Shown: piece after piece, positions 10,889 to 20,522 of the stretch
Layout: each line of letters opens with the position of its first letter
Position numbering within the stretch: position 1 is the first letter of the stretch
DNA from: Parietaria judaica
Lineage: Eukaryota > Streptophyta > Magnoliopsida > Rosales > Urticaceae
Reading direction: 5' to 3'
Assembly (NCBI GenBank): GCA_954871525.1
Contig: OX940869.1
Location: forward strand, 26,068,001 to 26,132,000
DNA: 64,000 nt
The notes under the pieces: generated by a model
The model's input: only the letters and a program-made list of their open reading frames with translations
Databases searched by the model: none
What the model was told of the DNA's origin: nothing
Translations under genes and position numbers: made by a program

Positions 10889-11862
10889 TGCGGCTAATGT
10901 AGCCAATGTTTGATCTTCTGCGGATTATGTACCCAATGTTTATTTTTGGCGGCTAATGTACCCAATGTTTGATCCGTTAGATATTTTCGTGTTTTCCGTC
11001 AGTTGACCGTTAGAGATGATTCCTCCTCTATAGGTACACTTTTCGTATTTTTGACATAACTCACTCATTTTTTGTCCAAATTTTATGCACGACCTATGGT
11101 TGGAAAGTTAAGAGATAGATCTACAACTTTAGTGTTTTAGGTTTTGTAAAATAAGTTTTAAAAAAATACAAAATTTCAAATACAATATAAAATTGGACAT
11201 TAGTTTAATTCAAAATATTTGCTTCGAGAAAATTTTAATATACTTAATGACTTTTTATGGTGAAACGTAAAACTAAAAAGTTATAGATAAGTTTTTTATC
11301 TTTCTAACGGGTGTTTATTTATAAATTTGTGACAAAAAATGTGTGAGTTATGCCAAAAATATGAAAGATGTGATGTGAAATAATCTTTCCTATTTTTGGC
11401 ATAACTCACTCATTTTTTGTCCAAAATTTATAAATAAACACCCGTTGGAAAGATAAAACATTTATCTACAAGTTTTTAGTTTTACGTTTCATCATAAAAA
11501 GTCATTAAGTATATTAAAATTTGCTCTAAACAAATATTTTGCATTAAACTAATGTCCAGTTTTACGTTGTAATTAAAATTTCATATTTTTCAAAAACTAT
11601 TTTTACAAAACTTAAAATTCCAAAGTTGTAGATCTATCTCTTATATTTCCAACCATATGTCGTGCATAAAATTTGGACAAAAAATGAGCGAGTTATGCAA
11701 AAATACGAAAAGTGTACCTAAAGAGGAGGAATCATCTCTAACGGTCAACTAACGGAAAACACGAAAATATCTAACGGATCAAACATTGGGTACATTAGCC
11801 GCCGAAAATAATCATTGTGTACATAATCCGCAGAAAATCAAACATTGGGTACATTAGCCGCA
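10889..11862. mobile_element. Fold-back element with ~480-bp inverted arms
   Basis: The two halves are near-complementary. Each end reads TGCGGCTAATGTACCCAATG, with the word 'cggctaatgtacccaatg' repeated two or three times inward, and the arms meet near 11385. Such long terminal inverted repeats suggest a MULE-type or fold-back element, and elements at 24828-25297 and 31353-31810 have similar architecture. No coding capacity is visible. The left tip has been split by the hAT element at 6422-10886, and its outermost bases form part of the hAT target duplication. No target duplication of the fold-back itself could be fixed. Confidence 0.8.
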
Positions 11863-12887
11863 TAATTAATTGAAATATGGACCAATATATCATTAATTCT
11901 TTTTAAATATTTTATTCGACTAATCTTTTATAATGAAAAAAAGATTTATCGATTTATTTATAATTAATGCTTCTTAATTATAACATAATAGAATTAATCA
12001 ATTAATGCTTAAAAAACCCTTAACCATAGCATATTTAGTTTCCCTACTAAGTAGGAATATTTGAATAACTTTATTTTAATAAAATCAAATATGCGTTATT
12101 TTTTTATATCTAGAAAAAAAATACAATAACAAATTTCTATCCCTCCTATTTCTAGCAATTATAATAAGAAAAAGATAGTAAATAAATTCCTATTTTCTAG
12201 CAAGTAATAAAGTAAAAGAAATTATAATTCCTATTTTTTTGTACGTAACTATATTTACGAATCTGTAATTATATTTACGTAACTATATTTACGATTCTAT
12301 ATTTACGAATCTGTAATTATATTTACGTAACTATATTATCGATTCTATATTTACGTAATTATATTTCTATAATTATATTTACGATTCTGTATTATTAGAC
12401 AACTTTTCACATTTACAACACTCAAATGTAAAGCCACAATAAGAAACGAACTAAAATCACAACAATATTTTTGCTCTGCTTGTGCTTGGATGTGTGATCC
12501 GCCGAGTATAGTACGTTTTCCGCAACCTTGTGTTTACGTTATTAACAATTGGGCTCATGATTTGTTGGATTCCTATAAAATTATATGAAACTGAAATTAC
12601 AAGTTGCAATTAAAAATACAACTCGTTGCAAACTAAAATTACACACATTTCAAACTAAGCTTTAAATATGTTAATCCACAAATTACATGATGATGATTCA
12701 CATATACAAACCCAAGAAATTGTACTTGCAACAAATCACAAATCCGAATATGAAGCACAAAACTTCAATAACCACGCACAATGAAATCAACCAAACTATC
12801 GCATCAAATCAAAACCAAGAAGCTCGAATACTTTATCTTACAAAAATTAGAACTCCATCCCTAAATCCGAAACCAAGAAAAGCTTAC
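11863..12887. repeat. AT-rich region with short tandem repeats
   Basis: Positions 12240-12400 consist of degenerate repeats of 'tatatttacgtaac' and 'tatttacgattctg', with a unit of about 14-34 bp. The rest is AT-rich with no supported gene. It lies directly beyond the truncated RING exon and might belong to the same rearranged unit. Confidence 0.5.
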
Positions 12888-13056
12888 CAAGGTGAAACTC
12901 ATGGCCACATTTTAGCTTGGCCGAAGATCTACTTCCATTTCCGATAACGGCCTTGAAGAAAATCGAGCATGAGATCGAGCCTCCTTCTCTGCCACCGCCA
13001 CTGCTGTTGTCGTCAACCACCACCTCGCCGTCGCTCCCCAACCCCATAGCCACCAA
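12888..13056 (-). pseudogene. Truncated first exon of a RING-finger protein (RFI2-like)
   Basis: The minus frame starts MVAMGLGSDGEVVVDD and runs into CSIFFKAV, then AKLKCGHEFHL, which is the start of a RING domain of the type seen in the Arabidopsis E3 ligase RFI2 and its relatives. It ends at a good splice donor (G/GTAAGC at 12887-12882). The second RING cysteine, normally in C-S-I-C, is replaced by Phe, so zinc binding would be lost. I found no following exon with the remaining cysteines on the minus strand to about 12400. It is therefore a dead gene fragment, perhaps captured by a transposon. The flanks 13060-13430 are repetitive. Confidence 0.6.
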
Positions 13057-13430
13057 TTTCTCTAAAATAATCCCCCCAAAAAATCAAAATCCCCTACCAA
13101 GAACAAGTTCCATTACAAAATCGTGTAAGAACAGTTATATATATTACAACTATATATATATATACACGATTCCAAATTGTCAATTTAATTACCAAAAAAT
13201 CAGTAATTTTAATAACGGATAATGAAGACCCGATTTTGTAATTCCATTTACGTAAATTTACAAAATCCAAAACCAAGAATAAGTTCCATTATAAAATCAA
13301 GAACAAATTCCATAAATGATTTTGTAATTCCATTTACGATTTCAAATTTCTTAACACTAGACCTATTCACAAGTTTCATTACAAAATCGTGTATGGACAA
13401 TTACAAAATCCTAACCCATACTGTGTTGGA
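13057..13430. repeat. Direct repeats around 'aagttccattacaaaatc'
   Basis: Variants of 'accaagaacaagttcc', 'attacaaaatcgtgt' and 'ttgtaattccatttacg' recur at least three times. The repeats abut the RING fragment. Family unknown. Confidence 0.5.
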
Positions 13431-14214
13431 TGCGGCAAAATAGAGACGGCGAACACAATGAGACTGACGGACTGGAGCTTCACTACCGAGAGACGGCAGT
13501 CAAACGATGGCCAACTCCTTTTTGACAAGAAACAAGTGAAATGGGTTAAATCCACGTGCAAAGAAATTAATCGAATATTGGGCGAACTGAGATTTCAAAA
13601 AAAATGTAAATAAGGATTTTGGACTTACTGGAGACGGTGCGACGGCGGTGACAAGATGGAGACGGCGCTACGGAGAAGACGACGGAGAGAATTGGGTGAA
13701 CGAGCTTTAGAGCGATGGAGAGAAGACGGCGCGACGGAGGAATGAGACGGAAGAAGGAGACAGTGTGACAACAGTGACAGCGCGACGGAAGGAGGCAACG
13801 GAAGATTGAGATGGGAAGAGTCGCGACCTAGATAAAGCATGAAGGAGAGAAGAAGAATAGGTTCAGGATAGAGAAAATAAAGATAATAAATGATAATTTT
13901 TTTTTTTTGAAAAAGTAATAAAATTAAATGAAAAACTAATTAATAGGGGAAGTTATCAACCATAATTATAGGATAATTTAATTTCGATATTAAAATATAT
14001 AATAAATAATTAATATACGAAAATTAAAAAGTATAATTAATATTAATGTTAATATGGTCCAAAAAAATTAATTAATGGGTATAAATGAATTGTTTGAAAG
14101 TATGGGCAATTATCATAAACCTTGAGTGTTTTTTGGGCATTTGGTGAGTTTTTTTTTTTTTTTTTAATTTCATATCAAAACAGAAAAATATTTTGAGTAA
14201 AATATCCTTAAATA
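13431..14214. other. Intergenic region, nothing assigned
   Basis: Short open frames occur in both directions, and 13620-13850 is richer in GC with repeated 'gacgg' words, but no protein family is recognisable. Poly(T) tracts lie at 13905 and 14151. Confidence 0.4.
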
Positions 14215-14470
14215 CTTCGGAGATGTTAGCGGCATAAAGCCTCTCATAATTTACGGCTAGGATTATCAGGGTATCTAATTTCGTTCACTCCTAAGGCTTA
14301 GGAGCAACTTCACTTTTGAGCTTGTTCGAAAATTTTGGGATTTCACTTTAATTCACGACATTTAACTCTAGTTTGTTTCGCTCGAGTGAATTGTTTGTTT
14401 TCGGAAGTTTTCCAACACACTTAACGGCTTTCGCTTTCAACCCGATTAACCGCCTAAGTCGAATTATTAC
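14215..14470 (-). pseudogene. Decayed 16S-type (organelle-like) small-subunit rRNA fragment
   Basis: Read on the minus strand, 14250-14279 contains ATTAGATACCCTGAT followed by AATCCTAGCCGTAAA. This is the highly conserved 16S segment near E. coli position 790, and the CCTAGCCGTAAA part is as in plastid 16S. The plus-strand bases 14260-14279 match the universal 16S reverse-primer site except for two C-to-T changes. Upstream on the minus strand, conserved pieces keep their order: a 'taggcggtt' word, 'gtgaaat', and 'aggagtgaacgaaattag' just before the core. The remainder is strongly diverged and AT-shifted, so it is not a working gene. Transferred plastid or mitochondrial DNA that has decayed is the simplest reading; a foreign or very diverged organelle source is possible. 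Confidence 0.55.
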
Positions 14471-14925
14471 TTTTCTAAATAAATTAAAGTGATGTTTTCT
14501 CTATCTTTAAATTTTTTTTATCATTATTTATGAGCAAAGTAGTTATACAAGGGAAAAAAAAAACTAAAAACTAGTAACATATGTTCTTTTAGTAGTATTT
14601 CATTTTGAATTTTTCGCTATTTGCCATGTGCAATGTCTCAAAGACATTATTTCTTTCATTTTATATAAAATGGCCATTATAGCTTTAAAATTAATGGACA
14701 TGAAAATAAAAATTCAGAGGCAATGCGATATTTTTTATACAATATTACAAACTCATACAATGAGAAGATATAAAAGGTGAGTTAAAACAATACAATTATA
14801 CAATACAAAAAATAATAGAGGAATTTTGATAAAGAGTGACAAGATAAGGTTATCAATAAAATCAACTCAAAACTAAAGAAATCTTATTAAAAATAATTGT
14901 TTAGAACTTGAGATGAATAAATAAA
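14471..14925. other. Intergenic region, nothing assigned
   Basis: AT-rich sequence between the rRNA-like fragment and the Ty3/gypsy insertion. No gene or repeat boundary seen. Confidence 0.5.
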
Positions 14926-14930
14926 CAAAC

Positions 14931-16100
14931 TGTTATGGGTGATTTTATTCCAATCAATTCGGGCCAAAACTACTCCAAAAAAGCCCATATCTCAAGACCG
15001 AGAAGCCTACAAAACGCGGACACAATTTTTAAATAATAACTAAACGGTGAAGCGCGCCGCCCCCGCTCCGTGACAAGACGTCAGGACGCATTTTCACGCC
15101 TAGTAAGGTTATTCCGCGACGCGGCGGTGCGAACCCCGCGCCGTGGCGGCTCGAAACCCGCAGCGCCGCGGCGCGAACCCCGCCGCCGCGGTGCGGAGGA
15201 CTAAAGTGACAATTTTTTACTGCTCTCAGGTCCCCGGCCCCTCCTATAAATAGAAGCTTGATTTCATTCAAAAGGTAACTCCGATTCAAACGCTCTATAT
15301 AGCGATAAACACCGTTTTCTCTCTTCTATATATATATTCTGGAGGAATACCCGACGACCTGCCCTACGGAGGTTCCGGTTCTCAGTGGTCGCCGACCTAT
15401 ATCCCGAGTCCCAGGACTTTGCGGTAACGGGTCGGAGGACCCGGTTCCGGTCCGACGGTTAGTGGAGGGTCCGATCTGCCAGAGGAGCTAGCTAGAGCGG
15501 AAGCGCTGGAGGAATCCCCGGCCTACCAGAGTAGCTAGAGCGGAAGCGCTGGAGGAATCCCCGGCCCACCAGAGGAATCACCAACTCCCCAGAGGAAGGT
15601 CCGAGCGCCGTCCTACTCCCACCAGCTAGAGCGGAAGCGCTGGAGGAATCCCCGGCCTACCGGAGGAATCGCCAACTCCCCAGAGGAAGGTCCGAGCGGC
15701 GTCCTACTCCCACCAGCTAGAGCAGAAGCGCCGGAGGAATCGCCGACTCCTATAGAGACCATTAACTCCAGGCTCGCCCAGGCCAGCTAGGAACGGCTCT
15801 ATCAACGCCTGCTTTGAACTACGAGATGACCTGATCCCACTTAGCTGCAAGTGGGTACGTAGGCAGCCTCACCACACTCAACGAGGCGCGGCATCACATC
15901 ATCATCACCCCCGGCTCTCCCAGTCATCGACTGCTCCAGCTACGATCGTCGACCTGCCCTACGGAGGGTCCGATCCGCCTTACTCTTCAGGAACAGTGAG
16001 TCAAACATCTAGCCCAGGAAAGTCAACAAACGGCGATGGGCCCGGCCCAATATCCAGCTTTGGGCCGCTACAGTGTTTGATCCATTTTTCGGCATCAACA
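14931..16100 (+). repeat. 5' LTR
   Basis: It begins TGTTATGGG and ends CATCAACA, so the TG...CA ends form a short inverted repeat. A TATA box, TATAAATAGA, lies at 15245-15254. Positions 15480-15770 hold nested direct repeats of 'ctagagcggaagcgctgg' and 'aggaatccccggcc'. Relative to the 3' copy it contains 42 extra bases in the GC-rich part near 15130-15180. The primer-binding site should start at the TGG at 16104, just inside the element; the tRNA was not identified. Confidence 0.93.
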
Positions 16101-16193
16101 TTTTGGCGCTAGAAGGAGGGGGCCATCGAGATCAAGCCTTTGAGTAGCCTCCCAGCAATCAAGTTTTCAACCTTTTTCTTTTAACTTTTTAGG

Positions 16194-17993
16194 ATGTCAA
16201 CCAAGTCAACGGGGCACACGTCATCCCGCCCAGCGGCAAGCATTGCCCAAAACACACGAGCTCAAGTCAACGCACGCCAGAACCGAGCTCGGAATCAGCT
16301 AGATACGAGCATCCGCCAAGACCGAACGTCCAACGAGCAAGATGAGCGGATGGCACGATTAGAAGATAGTGTCTTCCGACTAACCGGGCTAATCTCCAGA
16401 CACATCGAGAACAACGCCATCATCTAAGAAGTCGCCGGCGAAGATGGGAGTCCAACGGAAGAAGCTCTAGAGCCCACACCAAGGGAACGCCCCGAAACGC
16501 GACGACGACCAGCCCCTGGAGACATCCAAAGGCCAACGCAATCACAGGCAACCCGAAGATCGGCCTTCGACCGACTCGGAAGAGAAGAAGATGTGGCCGA
16601 TAGCGCAGATGTGCAGAGGTTCCACCCGCCGCAGCGCACCAACACTAGAACGCGTGCAGAAGACGAGGGAGACCTCCGCAACCACCTCAACCAGAGTGAA
16701 GACCTGCGTCAACACATCGACCGACGAAGGGAAATCCCTTGTCATCAGGAAGAATCAGACGACATCGATACACAAACGTCTGAAAGGCCTCGCCGCGCCG
16801 CCGCAATCCAGACGGCAACACCACCACCCGACGCGGGATGGAAGGACGCTTTTCAAGCACTGGAAAGGAGAGTACGGGAACTCGCCACCGTCAAGAACGC
16901 GAACCCAGCCGTCAAAAGCATGATTGAAGGAACCATCTCTCCCCTTGCCGACCACCTGCTCGCAGAAGAAATCGACGGACGATCCCTCGCCCTGAAAGTC
17001 CTTAAACAAGGCTACTTTTGGCCCACTCTCAAAAAAGACGCGCACGAGATGGCACGTAGATGCGACAAATGCCAGCGCTTCGCTCAGATTCCCCGATAGC
17101 CGGCAGTCCCGCTCTGCCCAATCATGGTTCCCCGTCCTTTCGCTAAATGGGGGATCGACTTGATCGGAAAGCTACCGAAGGCACCCGGAGGAGTCGAGTA
17201 CGCAATCGTGGCCATAGACTACTTCACCAAATGGATCGAGGCGGAACCGATAAGAAAAATCACACAGACCAACACGACAAATTTCATTTGGCGAAACATT
17301 ATTTGTCGACACGGAATACCCGCGTCACTCATAACAGACAATGCCAAACAGTTTGACAACGTGGACCTCCGAGCCTTCTGCAGCGAGCTTGGGATCAACA
17401 ATACATACTCAACGCCGATTTATCCGCAAGCAAATGGGCAAGTCGAGTCAGCAAACAAAGACCTAAAGAAGATCCTGAAGAAAAAGCTCGACGATAAAAA
17501 AGGGAAATGGGCAGAAGAGCTTCCATCGGTCCTCTGGGCATACAGGACCACCACCCGGAACGCCACCGGCGAAACTCCATTCGCTCTGACATACGGTGTC
17601 GAAGCCGTCATACCAGCCGAGATAGCCGTCCCATCACCCCGGGTGGAATTCTTCAACGAAGATCAGAGCGATGAGGCCCTGCGCCAAGAGCTCGACCTTA
17701 TCGAAGAAAAACGGAACGATGCCTACACCAGCCTGGTCGCCCAAAAGTGAATCGTGGAGCGATACTACAACTCCAAAATCAAAGAGAGACGCTTCTCTGA
17801 AGGAAGTTTGGTACTACAAAAAGTCGGACCCAACACCCAAGTCCACGGCGCCGGAGTCCTCGGACCCACATGGGAAGGCCCGTACCGCGTCAAAAAAGTC
17901 ATCCGAGACGGAATATACCGCATCGAAGAAATGGGAGGTAGAGAAATCGCACGCCCTTGGAACGTGGAACACCTCAAACAGTACCACCAGTAG
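16194..17993 (+). pseudogene. gag-integrase remnant of the Ty3/gypsy element
   Basis: A single reading frame from ATG 16194 to 17993 is broken by three in-frame stops: TAA 16425-16427, TAG 17097-17099 and TGA 17748-17750. The N-terminal part is a charged gag-like segment. From about 16970 the protein shows GRSLALKVLKQGYFWPTL and C-x2-C, the second half of the HHCC zinc domain; its His half is missing, which places the deletion junction near 16960-16980. The integrase core follows with GIDLIG, ITDNAKQFD and QVESANKDL, carrying the D, D and E. The end (GPTWEGPYRV, WNVEHLKQYH) is the usual C-terminus of plant Ty3/gypsy pol. Each stop can be explained by one C-to-T change. It is not functional. 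Confidence 0.9.
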
Positions 17994-18319
17994 TCTCCTA
18001 ACCCGCCGGCTCAACGACAGGATATCTGCTCTTTACCGCTTTTGATATAAACAAGGCACGGGAATAGCCCTAATTGCCAAAGTATGTAAATATTTGCTCA
18101 TCATCAATGAAGAACGCCCAACGAGGCGCATTTTGTTCACCTATCTGAAATCTCTATTGAAATTCTCTGAAAGGTCTCAAAAATTAAAGTTGCACTTTTG
18201 CCCACAAGCTTTCTCCCAACCTTCCCGAAGACTAGGGGGTTAATGAACCAGCTTAGCATACAAGTTCGACGAAAGGCCTACACAAAAACCCAAGAAAAGA
18301 AAAACACTTGAAAAGTGAC

Positions 18320-18800
18320 CTCTTGGTAGATGAAGTCCGAAACTGTAAGACGCTCAGGCGCAAACGTCGGCAAAAGACCAGAATCTGATTCTGGCATAAG
18401 TCCGGGATCGTAAGACGCTCAGGCGCAAACACCGGCAGAAGCTCGGGGGGTTGAGACGCTCAAGCGCGAACTCCGACCAAAGACCGAATAGCATAGCTTT
18501 GGCATAAGTCCAAAACTGTAAGACGCTTAGGCGCAGACATTGGCAAAAGACCAGAATCTGATTCTGGCATAAGTCCGGGATCGTAAGACGCTCAGGCACA
18601 AACACCGGCAGAAGCTCGGGGTGCTAGACGCTCAGACGCGAACTCCGACTAAAGACCGAATAAAATAATTTCGGCGCAAGTCCAGAAACATAAGACGTTC
18701 AAGCGCAAAATCTGGCAAAGACCGGGTAAGTAAGACCGCTCAAGCGCGAACCCGGCTAAAATCCAAGAAAATATTTCGCCCAGGCGCAAAGTCCGACAAG
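18320..18800 (+). repeat. Tandem repeats upstream of the 3' LTR
   Basis: About eight degenerate units of roughly 55-70 bp, each built around 'taagacgctcaggcgcaaac' followed by 'ccggcagaag' or 'tggcaaaagacc'. Tandem blocks at this place are characteristic of Tat/Ogre/Retand-type elements. A G-run before the LTR (18855-18860) may belong to the polypurine tract. Confidence 0.85.
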
Positions 18801-18865
18801 AAAAATGGGTAAGCCTAAGGAAAGTTTCTCGAGAATTCTAAATTCTCGTGAAACTGGGGGGTTAA

Positions 18866-19993
18866 TGTTATGGGTGATTTTATTCCAATCAATTCGGGCC
18901 AAAACGACCCCAAAAAAGCCCATATCTCAAGACCGAGAAGCCTACAAAACGCGGACACAATTTTTAAATAATAACTAAACGGTGAAGCGCGCCGCCCCCG
19001 CTCCGTGACGGGACGTCAGGACGCATTTTCACGCCTAGTATGGTTATTCCGCGACGCGGCGGCGCAAACCCCGCGCCGCCGCGGTGCGGAGGACTAAAGT
19101 GACAATTTTTTACTGCTCTCAGGTCCCCGGCCCCTCCTATAAATAGAAGCTTGATTTCATTCAAACGGTAACTCCGATTCAAACGCTCTATATAGCGATA
19201 AACACCGTTTTCTCTCTTCTATATATATATTCTGGAGGAATACCCGACGACCTGCCCTACGGAGGTTCCGGTTCTCAGTGGTCGCCGACCTATAGCCCGA
19301 GTCCCAGGATTTTGCGGTAACGGGTCGGAGGACCCGGTTCCGGTCCGACGGTTAGTGGAGGGTCCGATCTGCCAGAGGAGCTAGCTAGAGCGGAAGCGCT
19401 GGAGGAATCCCCGGCCTACCAGAGTAGCTAGAGCGGAAGCGCTGGAGGAATCCCCGGCCCACCAGAGGAATCACCAACTCCCCAGAGGAAGGTCCGAGCG
19501 CCGTCCTACTCCCACCAGCTAGAGCGGAAGCGCTGGAGGAATCCCCGGCCTACCGGAGGAATCGCCAACTCCCCAGAGGAAGGTCCGAGCGGCGTCCTAC
19601 TCCCACCAGCTAGAGCAGAAGCGCCAGAGGAATCGCCGACTCCTATAGAGACCATTAACTCCAAGCTCGCCCAGGCCAGCTAGGAACGGCTCTATCAACG
19701 CCTGCTTTGAACTACGAGATGACCTGATCCCACTTAGCTGCAAGTGGGTACGTAGGCAGCCTCACCACACTCAACGAGGCGCGGCATCACATCATCATCA
19801 CCCCCGGCTCTCCCAGTCATCGACTGCTTCAGCTACGATCGTCGACCTGCCCTACGGAGGGTCCGATCCGCCTTACTCTTCAGGAACAGTGAGTCAAGCA
19901 TCTAGCCCAGGAAAGTCAACAAACGGCGATGGGCCCGGCCCAATTTCCAGCTTTGGGCCGCTACAGTGTTTGATCCATTTTTCGGCATCAACA
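18866..19993 (+). repeat. 3' LTR
   Basis: Direct repeat of 14931-16100 with TGTTATGGG and CATCAACA ends. The TATA box is at 19138-19147. It lacks the 42-bp GC-rich segment of the 5' copy. Confidence 0.93.
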
Positions 19994-19998
19994 CAAAC

Positions 19999-20514
19999 CA
20001 TTTTATTTTAGCTAAGCTTGACAAATTTTATAATTAATTAATTAATTAATACAACACAAATCATTTAATGACTAAACTTCGATTATTGAAGCAACTTATT
20101 ATGAAAGTGCGCAATATCAATATATCATCGAGGAAAATTGATATTTAACAGAACAATTTAGTGGAGATTCGCCAAAACGCACCACTATTAACATGATTAT
20201 TTATTGCCATTATTACTCTTTATTAATGTCGAAATCTGTCTTTAATCTTTGTTTTCTTCACATGAGATGAAACGACGCCGTCCAACTGCATCGATGGGCG
20301 CGTGGAGCAAGATGGCGCGTGTGAGTACCAACAAAACGACGGCGTAACGAGTTGGGAGATGTGACTTCTTCTACTACCAATGAAAGGTGACGTTTTTATG
20401 TAAATGCGGTGGATTTTAATATTAAATAAATGCACATTTATATTCACGTAGCCCGACAAAAAAAATTTAACGGTTTGAAACAGAAAAAAAAAAAACACAC
20501 ACACACACTTGTGA
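19999..20514. other. Intergenic region, nothing assigned
   Basis: AT-rich sequence with a short TTAA repeat near 20033-20050, a slightly GC-richer part at 20265-20350, and an (AC)n tract at 20494-20507 next to the following element. Confidence 0.45.
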
Positions 20515-20522
20515 GTTGTGGC

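Larger units (their letters stand above)
14931..19993 (+). mobile_element. Ty3/gypsy LTR retrotransposon, internally deleted
   Basis: The element is 5063 bp with a 5-bp target duplication CAAAC at 14926-14930 and 19994-19998. LTRs are 14931-16100 and 18866-19993. Between them are only the start of gag, the second half of the integrase zinc domain, the integrase core and the pol C-terminus, then a tandem-repeat block. Protease, reverse transcriptase and RNase H are absent. The order and the long tandem block before the 3' LTR resemble the Tat/Ogre/Retand group. I count about 15 substitutions between the LTRs plus one 42-bp indel, so the insertion is fairly young. Because it lacks reverse transcriptase it must have been mobilised by another element. 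Confidence 0.93.

Noticed and set aside
12917..13222. Plus-strand open frame opposite the RING fragment
   Set aside because: The product is low in complexity and lies antisense to the recognisable RING motif.
18320..18800. Regularly spaced repeats that might suggest a CRISPR array
   Set aside because: The units are directly adjacent, variable and lie before the 3' LTR of a plant retrotransposon; there are no unique spacers of constant length.
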